DNA of 64,000 bases. Origin: Amphibacillus sp. MSJ-3. Lineage in GTDB: Bacteria; Bacillota; Bacilli; Bacillales; Amphibacillaceae. The stretch covers positions 27,497-91,496 of the forward strand of contig NZ_JAHLQM010000006.1 of NCBI RefSeq assembly GCF_018919165.1. The letters run 5' to 3'. Under the pieces are notes generated by a model. It made no database searches. It was not told the DNA's origin and saw only the letters and a program-made list of their open reading frames with translations. Of this stretch, positions 19,610 through 29,620 are shown piece by piece (position 1 is the first letter of the stretch; each line of letters begins with the position of its first letter). Both the position numbers and the translations under genes were made by a program.

Positions 19610-20485
19610 TTATCCCTTTTCATGTTTATCAATTAAAATTGTTTTTCCGTCTTCCTGTCTTATTAATTGATCTTTGTAGAGTTTGCCAATGGCACGTTTA
19701 AAGGCAGCTTTACTTATTTGAAAGGTATGACGAATTTTATCTGGATCTGTTTGGTTATCAAAAGGCATTTCGCCACCATGCTCTTTTAAGTATGTCATAA
19801 TCATATCTGCATCATGGGCTTGTGCTTCTAGCTTTCTTGGTAATAATGATACATTTAAACTTCCATCTTGCTTAACTTTTATGACACGGCCTTCCACCCA
19901 TTCTCCAACACGAGGTTCTCTTTTACGCTCTGAGTGGTGAATAAAGCCACGATAACCTTGCTCACTAATTAAAACAGCACCTTCCTTTCCGGAGCGAAAG
20001 ACTCTGCCCTTAATATCTTGATTAAATAACGAATCAGGTGCTTGATCCCAATTCCCTTCAAAATCAGCCTCTTTAACTGGTTCTGCCAATAAGCGATTTC
20101 TTTTATCACGTTTTAAAGTGACATAGAGCTGATCACCAGCAATAGGCCAAGCAGATCGATACTTTGGAAGGTCATCCACAGAAACAAGTATCTCATTTGG
20201 TGCGCCAATATTGACAAAGACGCCCAATTTTTGATTAACCCCAACTACCTCTGCCCAATCGAATACAGAGAAACGCACATGAGGTAACTTAGTCGTAGCA
20301 TTGATCTGATCTTTATCATTATGATATAAAAAGACCTCGACTAAATCACCTACTGTATATATATCGTCTGATTGATTGCAATCTAAATAAATATCTGTTG
20401 ATTGATTTGTTAATAGATAGCCATCCTTTAAAACCTTCTTGACAGTTAATTGAACGATATTTCCGACTTGTATCGTTGACATCAT
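19610..20485 (-). CDS. cvfB: S1-domain RNA-binding protein CvfB/YitL
   Basis: RNA-binding protein of 291 residues with the CvfB layout: three S1-type beta-barrels (about residues 5-65, 70-130 and 150-215) and a C-terminal winged helix (HTFQISKAAFKRAIGKLYKDQLI). VRFSVFDWAEVVGVNQKLGVFVNIG and RGFIHHSERKREPRVGEWVEGRV are clear markers. In Staphylococcus aureus CvfB affects virulence-gene expression; in non-pathogens its role is undefined. The start with AAGGAAG upstream is well placed. It is divergent from the YqxD gene. Confidence 0.93.
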   Translation of the reverse strand: MMSTIQVGNIVQLTVKKVLKDGYLLTNQSTDIYLDCNQSDDIYTVGDLVEVFLYHNDKDQINATTKLPHVRFSVFDWAEVVGVNQKLGVFVNIGAPNEILVSVDDLPKYRSAWPIAGDQLYVTLKRDKRNRLLAEPVKEADFEGNWDQAPDSLFNQDIKGRVFRSGKEGAVLISEQGYRGFIHHSERKREPRVGEWVEGRVIKVKQDGSLNVSLLPRKLEAQAHDADMIMTYLKEHGGEMPFDNQTDPDKIRHTFQISKAAFKRAIGKLYKDQLIRQEDGKTILIDKHEKG

Positions 20486-20564
20486 ATGTTCTTCCTTTCA
20501 AATATGATAATATGGATTCATAATTGCTTACACTACTATTGTTAAACTTAGGAGAGAATTATTC

Positions 20565-21002
20565 ATGATCATTTATATAGATGGTGATGCTTGTCCCGTT
20601 ACGGAAGAAATTGTTTCAATGACTAAAAATAAAAAGCTTCAAGTTAAATTAATCAAAACATATGCACATCATTCAATGCAAAAATTAGAGGATCACGTGC
20701 AAGAAATATATGTTGATAGTGAAAAAGAAGCAGTTGATTACAAAATTATTGCTCTAATTAAAGCGGGTGATTTACTTATTACACAAGACTATGGCTTAGC
20801 ATCTATAGCATTACAAAAAGATTGCCAAGTTATTCACCCAAGGGGATTTCAATATACCCAAGTAAATATAAACAGACTGTTAGAATCCCGCTATCAAAGT
20901 GCACAGATTAGGAAACATGGCGGTCGAACAAAAGGACCACAGCCTTACACGATTGAAGATCGTAAACAATTTAAAAAAATCTTTGCTAAGATCTTAACAT
21001 AA
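20565..21002 (+). CDS. yqxD: YqxD/YaiI family protein (UPF0178, DUF188)
   Basis: A 145-residue protein of the UPF0178 family. MIIYIDGDACPV, GDLLITQDYGLASIAL and IRKHGGRTKGPQPYT match the family closely. The acidic residues in DGDACP and TQDYGLA suggest a PIN-like metal site, but activity has not been established as far as I know. It is flanked downstream by a 17-bp hairpin. Confidence 0.92.
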   Translation: MIIYIDGDACPVTEEIVSMTKNKKLQVKLIKTYAHHSMQKLEDHVQEIYVDSEKEAVDYKIIALIKAGDLLITQDYGLASIALQKDCQVIHPRGFQYTQVNINRLLESRYQSAQIRKHGGRTKGPQPYTIEDRKQFKKIFAKILT

Positions 21003-21094
21003 GTCCATTCCTTTACCTATATCGTTTAATCATAGCAAACTTCTAGTCATGCTATCACTCGTATACTTGCCTCCTTAAGTGATTAATCCATAAT

Positions 21095-21136
21095 GATAAG
21101 TGAGGTGTTTTGCAAACTTAAAACACCTCACTTATC
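21095..21136. terminator. Large hairpin between yqxD and ilvA (two-way terminator)
   Basis: A perfect 17-bp inverted repeat (21095-21111 with 21120-21136) with an 8-base loop, between two converging genes. It lacks a strong T tract on either side, so termination may rely on stem strength. Confidence 0.65.
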
Positions 21137-21150
21137 GTTAATTACGGATA

Positions 21151-22410
21151 TTAAATAAGTAATTGAAACAACTCTTGATCTTTATTCAATTCAATATAGG
21201 AAAAACCATTTTCCTCCATTCGTTTAATCAGTGGTTGATAATCATTCTTATTTTGCAATTCTATTCCTACAAGAACCGGTCCGCGATCTCGATTATTCTT
21301 TTTGGTATATTCAAATCGAGTGATATCATCATTTTTACCAAGCACTAGCGTTAAAAACTCCCTCAATGCTCCTGCACGCTGTGGAAAACTTACGATAAAA
21401 TAATGTTTTAATCCTTCATAAATAAGTGATCTTTCTTTAATGTCCTGCATCCGATCAATATCATTATTACCACCACTTACTATAACAACTACATTTTTCC
21501 CTTTAATTTCATCCTTATAGTCATCTAGCGCAGTAATGGGCATTGCCCCAGCTGGTTCCGCAACAATTGCATTTTCGGTATATAAATCTAGTAAAGTTGT
21601 ACATATCTTGCCTTCAGGGATTGTCGCAAATGAGTCAACAACTTGTTTAGCAATTGTAAATGTAAGATTACCAATTTGTTTAACACTTGCTCCATCAACA
21701 AATTTATCAACGGTATCAAGCTTAACAACTTTATCAGCATTCAATGATGCTTGCATAGATGCTGCCCCGACTGGTTCTACACCAACCACTTTGGTATTTG
21801 GACTAATTCCTTTTATATAGGAACCTACACCTGCGATTAAACCTCCACCGCCTACAGACATAAAGACATGCGAAAGAGGTTGATCCATATCCTCTAATAT
21901 TTCTAATCCAACCGTTCCTTGTCCAATGATTGTCCGGTAATCATCAAATGGGTGAACAAATGTCATATCATGTTCTTGACAATAGGCTTTAGATTCGTCA
22001 GCTGCATCATCATATGTATCACCTGTTAAAATAATATCGACATATTTACCACCAAAAAAAGCGACACGATTAACCTTTTGTCTAGGAGTTGTTGTTGGCA
22101 TGAAGATCTTGCCTCTAACTTTCATCGCCTGACAAGAATATGCTACTCCTTGTGCATGGTTCCCTGCACTTGCACAAACAACACCCTTATTTAATTCTTC
22201 GCGCGTTAAACTTTGCATAAAATGATACGCTCCTCTAATTTTAAAAGAGCGAACGTCTTGTAAATCTTCACGCTTTAGATAAACGTTACATTTATACTTT
22301 TCAGATAGGATCGTGTCTTTTTGTAGTGGTGTTCTCTTGACAACATCTTTTATTTTTTGGTGTGCAATCATAATATCTTTGACATCAATTGTTTTTAACG
22401 ATTCGCTCAT
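21151..22410 (-). CDS. ilvA: Threonine dehydratase (biosynthetic)
   Basis: PLP enzyme converting threonine to 2-oxobutanoate, first step of isoleucine synthesis. The PLP-lysine motif LKREDLQDVRSFKIRGAYH is near residue 55, and the glycine-rich phosphate loop is SVGGGGLIAGVG. A single ACT-like regulatory domain starts near residue 335 (HYFIVSFPQRAGALREFL). At 419 residues it is the short Bacillus form. It is separate from other branched-chain genes except the aminotransferase 4 kb away. AGAAAGGAT precedes the ATG. Confidence 0.95.
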   Translation of the reverse strand: MSESLKTIDVKDIMIAHQKIKDVVKRTPLQKDTILSEKYKCNVYLKREDLQDVRSFKIRGAYHFMQSLTREELNKGVVCASAGNHAQGVAYSCQAMKVRGKIFMPTTTPRQKVNRVAFFGGKYVDIILTGDTYDDAADESKAYCQEHDMTFVHPFDDYRTIIGQGTVGLEILEDMDQPLSHVFMSVGGGGLIAGVGSYIKGISPNTKVVGVEPVGAASMQASLNADKVVKLDTVDKFVDGASVKQIGNLTFTIAKQVVDSFATIPEGKICTTLLDLYTENAIVAEPAGAMPITALDDYKDEIKGKNVVVIVSGGNNDIDRMQDIKERSLIYEGLKHYFIVSFPQRAGALREFLTLVLGKNDDITRFEYTKKNNRDRGPVLVGIELQNKNDYQPLIKRMEENGFSYIELNKDQELFQLLI

Positions 22411-22506
22411 GGGATTAATCCTTTCTTTTTACAAAATTTAAAAAAGTAAATAGATTTAGCATATCATACGAATATATATTGTTGATTACATTAAGCAAAA
22501 GCAAGA

Positions 22507-22529
22507 GGCAACCCATTTGTATAGTTGCC
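22507..22529 (-). terminator. Hairpin after ppaC
   Basis: GGCAAC...GTTGCC stem 11 bases past the ppaC stop on the minus strand. It has a short stem and a weak T tail. Confidence 0.5.
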
Positions 22530-22539
22530 CCGACATGAA

Positions 22540-23466
22540 TTAAGATAATATTTCAGTTAATTGAGGAATAATCTGCTTTTTACGTGATACTACACCAGGT
22601 AAAGTTACTTTATTATCAATTAATTTCACATTAAAAGCTTGATTGATTGCATTTGCTTGATCACCCAATCCGATAACAATAGAGTCATTAGATAGGATGT
22701 CAGTAATCATTAACACAAAGAGGTTAATATTTTTATCTTGAATTTGCTTAGAAATCGCAACCTTTATCTCTTCTTCTTTCATGAGTAACTCATCTGGATC
22801 AACTGTATTTATTTGAGCAACTTCAATCACATTTGAACCCATTTCAAATTGTTTCGCATCAAGAGAAAGCAATTCTTCAATCGATTTACCACTTAAATCA
22901 GCCCCAGCCTTCAGCATTTCAAGACCATATTGATCAAGATCAACATCAGCGATGACTGCTAATTCTTTTGCAGCAGCTATATCTTCATCTGTGCATGTTG
23001 GTGATTTGAATAACAAGGAATCAGAAATAATAGCAGATAACATCAAGCCAGCTATGTCTTTGCGGACTTCAATCTTATGTTCTTTAAATAACTTATTTAA
23101 AATAGTTGCAGTACAACCGACTGGCTCTGCTCGGTAATAAAGTGGATCAGCCGTCTCAAAATTAGCGATTCGATGGTGATCGATAACTTCTTTTACCTTG
23201 ACTTGATCAATATCACTTGCACTCTGTTGTTTTTCATTATGATCGACTAAAATAACTGCTTCAGTTTCATTCGCTACAGTTGTTACAACTCTAGGTGCAG
23301 CAACATTAAAGTAGTCAAGAGCAAAGCTTGTCTCACTATTTGGTTCGCCTAAAGCAACTGCTTCTGTATTCTCACCTAGTTGATTTTTTAAATAACTATA
23401 GACAATTGCCGAAGTAATCGTGTCCGTATCTGGATTTTTGTGTCCGAATATTAATATTTTACTCAC
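22540..23466 (-). CDS. ppaC: Manganese-dependent inorganic pyrophosphatase
   Basis: Family II pyrophosphatase (308 residues) that removes PPi in the cytoplasm. Metal ligands are in [22 protein letters not shown] and [12 protein letters not shown] (the DHH motif). The C-terminal substrate arm includes the [11 protein letters not shown] signature. The start is a GTG at 23466, 9 bases after AGGAGG. Starting there gives the usual [16 protein letters not shown]-terminus, whereas the longer frame would add 19 unsupported residues. A short variant of the dispersed repeat lies in its upstream region. Confidence 0.95.
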   Translation of the reverse strand: MSKILIFGHKNPDTDTITSAIVYSYLKNQLGENTEAVALGEPNSETSFALDYFNVAAPRVVTTVANETEAVILVDHNEKQQSASDIDQVKVKEVIDHHRIANFETADPLYYRAEPVGCTATILNKLFKEHKIEVRKDIAGLMLSAIISDSLLFKSPTCTDEDIAAAKELAVIADVDLDQYGLEMLKAGADLSGKSIEELLSLDAKQFEMGSNVIEVAQINTVDPDELLMKEEEIKVAISKQIQDKNINLFVLMITDILSNDSIVIGLGDQANAINQAFNVKLIDNKVTLPGVVSRKKQIIPQLTEILS

Positions 23467-23488
23467 AATATCTTTCCTCCTATTTAAG

Positions 23489-23573
23489 CAATAAAGTGAA
23501 TCTTTACTCAGGGGGTTTTTCATCCTCCCTGAGTGTTAGATGAACGAATCGGGTTTTTTACTGACTGTTCAAT
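23489..23573 (+). repeat. Dispersed structured repeat, short variant E
   Basis: AATAAAGTGAATCTTTACTC, a CTCAGGGGG/CCTCCCTGAG stem and a tail with GTTAGATGAACGAATCGGG. The flanks match long copy C (GATAAAGTGAA..., GTTAAACCAATCGGG), but the stem sequence is entirely different and still pairs. It lies in the 5' spacer of ppaC, in antisense orientation. Confidence 0.6.
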
Positions 23574-23758
23574 TCCACTTTATCTCTTGAACCTATTTTA
23601 CCGTAAAAAAACAATTCTTTCATTAAGAATAATCAATTTAGTTCATATAAATCACAAAATGACTAACCTTACCCAACTAAATGCATCATAAGCACTTTTT
23701 GTTGGTAATTATCGATCAAGGGTACAATAAACATTATGGATAAAGCGACTGATATCAT

Positions 23759-25006
23759 TTATTTTTTGTATTGACCATTACCAAATAACTGATATTTTGA
23801 TGAAGTCAAAGCTTGTAACCCCATTGGGCCTCGTGCATGAAGTTTCTGTGTACTAATACCAATTTCAGCACCAAATCCAAATTCAAATCCATCAGTAAAT
23901 CGTGTCGAAGCATTGTGGTAGACACATGCCGCATCTACTTCATTTAAAAACTTTACAGCACGATCATTTGATTCCGTGATAATAGCCTCTGAATGTTTTG
24001 TTCCATATTGATTGATATGAGCAATCGCTTCATCTATAGATTCTACGACCTTCATCGCAATAATTCGATCCAAATATTCTGTTTCCCAGTCTGCTTCTGT
24101 TGCCACAATAACGGTTGGGTCCATTGATTTGACTGTTTGATCACCATGAATTTCCACCCCTTCATTTTGTAAGGCTTGGATTAAAGCTTCTCCATAATGA
24201 TCGAACCAGCCATTATCTATTAATACAGTTTCAATAGCGTTGCACACTGATGGTCTTTGAGTTTTTGCATTAATCACAAGTTTAATCGCCATCTCTTGAT
24301 CTGCATCTTTGGCAACATACATATGACAGTTCCCAGCTCCGGTTTCAAGAACTGGAATAGATGATTTAGCAATAACTGTTTCAATTAAATTCTGACTTCC
24401 CCGAGGAATAAGCACATCTATATATTGATTCAAACGGAACATTTCCTCAGCTGTCTGACGACTGGTATCTTCTAATAGTTGAACACTATCTACCGGGATA
24501 TTTGATTTTCCTAATGCTGAACGAATCGCATTGACAATTGCTATATTCGAGTCAATAGCTGAGGAACTCCCACGTAAAATAACAGCATTTCCTGTTTTGA
24601 TACACAGAGCAGCGGCGTCAACTGTCACATTAGGTCTTGCTTCATAAATAATCCCGATGACACCGATAGGGACTGCCAGTTTTTTCAGCTCAATTCCACT
24701 TTCAAGTTGCCAACTATCTAATGGTTGACCGATAGGGTCAGCTAATTCAATTAATTGAATTAAAGCCTCACTTATATTCTTGATTCGCTCTGGTGTCAAT
24801 TGAATACGGTCAATCACTGCATTTGAAATATTATTTTGCTTTGCACGCTCAATATCTTTTCTATTAGCTTTTAAAATATCATCTTGCTCTAATAACAGTT
24901 GTTCAGCAATTAATCGTAAAGCCTGATTTTTATCTTCCGTTAAGGTGTTTGCTAAAATTGTACTCGCTGCTTTTGCTTGTTTACCCATTTGTTCTAAACT
25001 AATCAA
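23759..25006 (-). CDS. proA: Gamma-glutamyl phosphate reductase
   Basis: Second enzyme of proline synthesis (415 residues): NADPH-dependent reduction of gamma-glutamyl phosphate to the semialdehyde. An aldehyde-dehydrogenase fold is visible, with the catalytic Cys in TQRPSVCNAIETVLI. The family segments VPIGVIGIIYEARPNVTVDAA, RGSSSAIDSN and GFEFGFGAEIGISTQKLHARGPMGL are present. It follows proB by 11 bases and shares its T-box leader. Confidence 0.96.
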   Translation of the reverse strand: MISLEQMGKQAKAASTILANTLTEDKNQALRLIAEQLLLEQDDILKANRKDIERAKQNNISNAVIDRIQLTPERIKNISEALIQLIELADPIGQPLDSWQLESGIELKKLAVPIGVIGIIYEARPNVTVDAAALCIKTGNAVILRGSSSAIDSNIAIVNAIRSALGKSNIPVDSVQLLEDTSRQTAEEMFRLNQYIDVLIPRGSQNLIETVIAKSSIPVLETGAGNCHMYVAKDADQEMAIKLVINAKTQRPSVCNAIETVLIDNGWFDHYGEALIQALQNEGVEIHGDQTVKSMDPTVIVATEADWETEYLDRIIAMKVVESIDEAIAHINQYGTKHSEAIITESNDRAVKFLNEVDAACVYHNASTRFTDGFEFGFGAEIGISTQKLHARGPMGLQALTSSKYQLFGNGQYKK

Positions 25007-25017
25007 TTTTCCGCCTC

Positions 25018-26127
25018 CTAAATAGTCAAAATGAGTTTGTCTCGGTGAATCACTTCTGGCTTACTACAACCCGTTATTGCCATTGCTTCTGTACTACTCA
25101 ACCCTTTTACTTCGTTGATTTGCTCTGAGGAGTAATTAACCTGTCCCTTAGCAACTAGCTGCTTATTATAATAAATTTCAACAACATCATCTGAATCAAA
25201 TACTTTTTCAACCGCCAAGATACCTGCTGCTAGAAGACTCTTCCCTTCAGATAAAAGAGCCTGTTTTGCTCCATCATCAATTAGAATCTTCCCACTTATT
25301 TCGGAATGAAAAGCAATCCACTGTTTATGCTTTCTTACGTGGGGTCGATGCTTATTTCCGATATATGTGCCATCACCATCCCCGTTTAAGATATTAATTA
25401 ATGTATTTTCTCCTTCGCCCTTACCGATAAAACAATTTACGCCTAATGTCGAGGCCATTTTAGCCGCAATTAGTTTTGATTTCATTCCACCTGTTCCTAC
25501 TTTTGAGCCAGAATCTTGGCTCGTTTGTTCAATGAGTTGATCGGAAATATAATTAATCATCTGATATCGTTTGGCGTCGTGGTTAAGGTAAGGATTTTTA
25601 TCGTAAATCCCATTGATATCAGTTAACATAATAAGAGCATCAGCATTAATTAGGCCACTGACTAGTGCAGATAGCATATCATTATCACCAAAAGTTAATT
25701 CTTCGATTGAAACAGAATCATTTTCATTAATGATGGGTAAAACTTTTCGCTTCAATAATTCCGTAATTGTCTGATAAATATTAGAGAATTGTTCCTCATT
25801 AGAAAAGTTATCTCTAGTCAATAATAGTTGTGCGGTTATATAATCAAATTTTTTAAAAGCATAATTGTAAGCTTCAACTAATAACCCTTGGCCAACTGCC
25901 GCAGCTGCTTGCTTACCAGCAACCGTAACTGGTCGACTAGAGTAGCCCAAGAGGTGAAAACCCGCAGATACCGCACCAGAAGAAATCAAAATTACTTCAA
26001 CCCCGCTATCCATTAAACGTGCAATCGCTTGGCTATGGGCCATTAACTTTTCAAGTGATAAAGTCCCATCCGCTTGGGTTAGGGAGCTACTTCCTATTTT
26101 TACAACAACACGCTTCTGTTTCACCAA
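25018..26127 (-). CDS. proB: Glutamate 5-kinase
   Basis: First enzyme of proline synthesis, phosphorylating glutamate (369 residues). The amino-acid kinase domain has KIGSSSLTQADG, ISSGAVSAGF, NENDSVSIEELTFGDNDMLSALV and GTGGMKSKLIAAKMA. The last 90 residues are a PUA domain. The start is non-ATG: TTG 26127 or GTG 26124, 5 and 8 bases from GAAGG; the sequence does not decide. It is transcribed behind a T-box, so it probably responds to uncharged tRNA. Confidence 0.95.
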   Translation of the reverse strand: MVKQKRVVVKIGSSSLTQADGTLSLEKLMAHSQAIARLMDSGVEVILISSGAVSAGFHLLGYSSRPVTVAGKQAAAAVGQGLLVEAYNYAFKKFDYITAQLLLTRDNFSNEEQFSNIYQTITELLKRKVLPIINENDSVSIEELTFGDNDMLSALVSGLINADALIMLTDINGIYDKNPYLNHDAKRYQMINYISDQLIEQTSQDSGSKVGTGGMKSKLIAAKMASTLGVNCFIGKGEGENTLINILNGDGDGTYIGNKHRPHVRKHKQWIAFHSEISGKILIDDGAKQALLSEGKSLLAAGILAVEKVFDSDDVVEIYYNKQLVAKGQVNYSSEQINEVKGLSSTEAMAITGCSKPEVIHRDKLILTI

Positions 26128-26183
26128 AATGACCTTCTTTCAATTTTTAAAAACAAACTTATTGCTCATTAAATTCAAACTAT

Positions 26184-26448
26184 AAAAAAACTGTTTTACA
26201 TCCATTACAACCCAATGTAATGGACGAAAAAACAGTTTTCCGCGGTACCACCATCATTGATAAGTTCCCACTTATCCACTTGATTATTGATAACGCCCTT
26301 TATCTGAGCGGTTAATTCGATTAACAATTCAAAAGACAGGATTCAATAAAGAGCGGTAATAGTGGAATGTTTCAGCCGGTGCATTCCATTCTCTTAGCTT
26401 ACATCATTTATTTACTTGGTCTTTATCACTATTGTTCTAGTTATGAGA
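26184..26448 (-). promoter_or_regulatory. T-box leader of proBA
   Basis: On the minus strand the 14-base T-box GGTGGTACCGCGGA lies at 26239-26252. A terminator follows (arms around 26191-26240, T run 26184-26190) and competes with the antiterminator. Stem I is closed by ATAAAGA/TCTTTAT (26420-26426 with 26346-26352). The returning strand carries ATTACCGC next to the base of stem I. The candidate specifier is CCG (Pro, 26354-26356), although the overlapping ACC (Thr) also fits by position. Context favours proline. Confidence 0.93.
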
Positions 26449-26654
26449 TTAATTCTATTATCTACAAGCTTTCTATGGTTGTCAAGGTATTTATCAGAAA
26501 AATCAGTTCATTTCAAATCTCCATCATCATTAAGTAAATCTTCATTCAGTAGGGTGTAGCGAGCTAGTTAATCTAGGAAAAACTATATGTTGCATGATAA
26601 GCCATTTCTGATCATAACTTTTAAGCTAGTTTATTAAGGAGTCATTCTTTAATC

Positions 26655-27728
26655 CTATGATATTATATTAATCCAGCCAAAGGTATCCGCAATCTTTCCA
26701 TACTGGATGCCTGTAATTGTATCGTATAACCTTTTCGCAATCTCACCTGTCTTTTGATTATTTATCGACAGTTTTTCTCCATTATAGTTTAATTCACCAA
26801 TCGGAGAAATTACCGCAGCTGTACCTGTACCAAATGCCTCTTCTAAATGCCCTGCTTGATGAGCTTCTACGATTTCTTCAATTGAAATCTTTCTTTCGGT
26901 TATCGGAAGGTCCCAGTATTCTAGTAGTTGAATAACAGACTTACGAGTCACACCAGGTAAAATACTTCCATTTAACTTCGGCGTTATTATTTCCCCATCA
27001 ATTTTGAAGAAGACATTCATACTTCCGACCTCTTCAATATACTTTTTCTCATGGGCGTCTAACCAAAGCACTTGCGCATAACCTTCCTTTTCCGCTATTT
27101 CTTGTGCGATCAAACTACCAGCATAGTTTCCAGCTGTTTTTGCTTCTCCTGTACCACCTTCTACGGAACGAATGTAGTCATTTTCGACAGCGATTTTGAC
27201 AGGATTAATTCCTTCTTTATAATATGAACCTACTGGTGATAAAATAACAACAAATTTATATTGCTTGGCAGCCTCTACCCCTAAGTTAGGTTCTGTGGCA
27301 ATGATAAATGGGCGAATATAAAGTGAAGTTCCCTCAGCCTTTGGTACCCAATCCTTTTCTAACTTAACTAATTCTTTAATTGCACTTAAAGCAAGATCTG
27401 GGTCTATTGGTGGGATACACATTCTTACATTTGAGCGATTCAATCTTTTTATATTCTCTTCAGGACGAAATAATTGGATCTCCCCATTTGCTGTTGCGTA
27501 TGCTTTTAATCCTTCAAAAACGGTTTGTCCATAATGAAAAACCATCGATGCTGGATCGAGTGTAAGAGGTTGGTAAGGGACGATTTGTCCATCATACCAC
27601 CCTTTTTTGTGATGATATTCCATCACAAACATATGATCAGTAAAATATTTACCAAACGCTAATTGATTACTTGCTGGTTTAGTTTTTTTAGTCATTACTT
27701 CAGATACAGTAAAATTAAATGATTTCAT
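26655..27728 (-). CDS. ilvE: Branched-chain amino acid aminotransferase
   Basis: Class IV PLP aminotransferase (357 residues) making valine, leucine and isoleucine from their keto acids. MVFHYGQTVFEGLKAY and EEVGSMNVFFKIDGE are family signatures. The PLP lysine is in GGTGEAKTAGNYAGSL, and the cofactor phosphate loop is GTGTAAVISPIG. AGGGAAAGGC lies close to the ATG. It is divergent from the GltC-like regulator; whether that protein controls it is unknown. Confidence 0.95.
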   Translation of the reverse strand: MKSFNFTVSEVMTKKTKPASNQLAFGKYFTDHMFVMEYHHKKGWYDGQIVPYQPLTLDPASMVFHYGQTVFEGLKAYATANGEIQLFRPEENIKRLNRSNVRMCIPPIDPDLALSAIKELVKLEKDWVPKAEGTSLYIRPFIIATEPNLGVEAAKQYKFVVILSPVGSYYKEGINPVKIAVENDYIRSVEGGTGEAKTAGNYAGSLIAQEIAEKEGYAQVLWLDAHEKKYIEEVGSMNVFFKIDGEIITPKLNGSILPGVTRKSVIQLLEYWDLPITERKISIEEIVEAHQAGHLEEAFGTGTAAVISPIGELNYNGEKLSINNQKTGEIAKRLYDTITGIQYGKIADTFGWINIIS

Positions 27729-28004
27729 GCCTTTCCCTCAATTCATCTATTGATAAGTTTTATATATTATGAATTAAATTCATAATACCTATAAATAATT
27801 AATATATCTATTCTATTACTTTTTAATAGTAGCTGACAAGGTCTTTTTTATAAGAAAATTCTAAAAATACAAAAAACAATTAGCCTAAGTAATTGATCAA
27901 ACATTGTCGAATCGGAAAAATATCGCTATAATATAATGAAACTTTGGTCATGAACACCAACAAGCTATATTATTTGAATAAAGTCAATGGTGAGGGGAAT
28001 ATAA

Positions 28005-28922
28005 ATGGAATTAAGACAATTAAAATATTTCATTGAAGTAGCTGAACGTGAACATATGTCTGAGGCTGCAGAACATTTGGGTATTGCTCAATCAGCCATT
28101 AGTCGACAAATTACAAATTTAGAAAAAGAATTGGGGGTCCAATTGTTTGAACGAAAGGGACGGAATGTTAAGCTATTACCAATTGGAAAAGTCTTTTTAA
28201 TCCATGCCAAGGAAGCAATCAAATCCATTGAATATGCGAAAAAGCAAATAGATGAATACATTGATCCTGAAAGAGGGTCAATAAAAATTGGCTTTCCTAC
28301 TAGCTTAGCAAGGAGTCTACTCCCACCACTTCTCAATGAATTTAAAATGAACTACCCTGACATACAGTTCCAATTACGACAAGGGACCTATCAATTTTTA
28401 ATTGATGCTGTAAAAAGAAGAGAATTGAACATTGCCTTTATTGGCCCAGTGATTACTGATGACCCTCTAATTAACGGACGGACTCTTTTTTATGAGAAAA
28501 TGTATTTACTCATTCCTAGCCAACATCGACTGGCTAAAAGAAAGAGTATTTACTTGACAGAGCTAAAAGAAGAGAATTTTGTTTTATTTCCGAGAGGCTA
28601 TGTTTTTGAAGAACTAGTTGTTGAGGCCTGTCATTCAGTTGGTTTTGAACCACAGGTCATCAGTCAAGGTGGAGATTTAGAGGCTGTTAAAGGGATGGTA
28701 GCTACAGGCATAGGGATTACCATTTTACCGGAAAGTGCTATCGGAGAATTTAAGTCACCTTATACCGTGAAAATCCCAATAAGTAGCCCGAATTTAGAAA
28801 GAAGTGTTGGCCTAATCACACCCAAACATCGGAAATTGTCACCTTCTGAAGACGTATTTTATCAGTTTGCACTTAATTATTTTGAGACAAACAATCCGAT
28901 AACAGATAATGACATTAAATGA
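28005..28922 (+). CDS. gltC: LysR-type regulator, GltC-like
   Basis: A 305-residue LysR transcription factor. The N-terminal helix-turn-helix (MELRQLKYFIEVAEREHMSE, AEHLGIAQSAISRQITNLE) and the effector domain (GSIKIGFPTSLARSLLPPLL) closely resemble B. subtilis GltC, the activator of glutamate synthase. No gltAB lies in the window, and its divergent neighbour is the branched-chain aminotransferase. The target may therefore be distant or different. GGTGAGGGG precedes the ATG. GltC is a subfamily call, not proof of target. Confidence 0.8.
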   Translation: MELRQLKYFIEVAEREHMSEAAEHLGIAQSAISRQITNLEKELGVQLFERKGRNVKLLPIGKVFLIHAKEAIKSIEYAKKQIDEYIDPERGSIKIGFPTSLARSLLPPLLNEFKMNYPDIQFQLRQGTYQFLIDAVKRRELNIAFIGPVITDDPLINGRTLFYEKMYLLIPSQHRLAKRKSIYLTELKEENFVLFPRGYVFEELVVEACHSVGFEPQVISQGGDLEAVKGMVATGIGITILPESAIGEFKSPYTVKIPISSPNLERSVGLITPKHRKLSPSEDVFYQFALNYFETNNPITDNDIK

Positions 28923-28980
28923 ATCTTCACTCAGTCCCCTTGGGTGTTAATTGAAAAAATCGGGACTAGCAGTCAGTCAA
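28920..28980 (+). repeat. Dispersed structured repeat, short variant F
   Basis: GAATCTTCACTCAGTCCCCT followed by TGGGTGTTAATTGAAAAAATCGGGACT and CAGTCAG. It has the same layout as variant E and long copy C, with a third stem sequence (CACTCA/TGGGTG). It begins at the gltC stop codon and precedes msrA. Confidence 0.5.
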
Positions 28981-29012
28981 TCTATAAAAAAAGAACAAAG
29001 GAGTTTTAACTA

Positions 29013-29543
29013 ATGAATCATAAAGAAATAGCAACCTTTGCTGGTGGGTGTTTCTGGTGTATGGTAAAACCATTTGATCAATGGCCAGGAGTTGAGTCTG
29101 TTAAATCTGGCTATATTGGCGGACATGTAACGAACCCCACATATGAACAAGTAAAAAAAGGAGACACAGGTCACTATGAAGCTGTTCAAATTACATATGA
29201 TCCTGACCAAATAAGCTACGAGCAAATACTGGCCTTATATTGGCCGCAAATTGATCCTACTGACCCAAATGGACAGTTCCATGATCGTGGCCCACAATAT
29301 CGAACAGCGATATTTTATCATAATGAGGAACAAAAAAGACTTGCTCAACAGTCTAAAAAGAAACTTGAAGACAGCAAGCGTTTTAAGCAGCCAATCGTGA
29401 CAGAAATTCTGCCTAGTACGACCTTCTATCTAGCAGAATCATATCATCAAGACTACTACAAGAAAAATCAAGTCGATTATGAAGAGGACCGCGCCCTCTC
29501 TGGTCGTGATCAATTTATTGAACAAAATTGGTCGGAAAAATAA
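29013..29543 (+). CDS. msrA: Peptide methionine sulfoxide reductase A
   Basis: Repairs methionine-S-sulfoxide in proteins (176 residues). The catalytic FAGGCFWCMVKPFDQWPGV motif carries the nucleophilic first Cys, and GPQYRTAIFYHNEEQ is diagnostic. The protein is A-type only, with no fused MsrB domain. AAGGAG lies 8 bases before the ATG. A strong terminator overlaps its stop codon. Confidence 0.96.
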   Translation: MNHKEIATFAGGCFWCMVKPFDQWPGVESVKSGYIGGHVTNPTYEQVKKGDTGHYEAVQITYDPDQISYEQILALYWPQIDPTDPNGQFHDRGPQYRTAIFYHNEEQKRLAQQSKKKLEDSKRFKQPIVTEILPSTTFYLAESYHQDYYKKNQVDYEEDRALSGRDQFIEQNWSEK

Positions 29544-29571
29544 TCGGACGGGTTACTCACCTGTCCGATTA
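29541..29571. terminator. Terminator between msrA and hisI
   Basis: TAATCGGAC...GTCCGATTA stem with extra GGT/ACC pairing inside and a T-rich tail, located between converging genes. Confidence 0.85.
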
Positions 29572-29620
29572 TTTAATCGTTTATTTAGTTTACATAATAT
29601 AATTACGGTTAACAAAAAGC

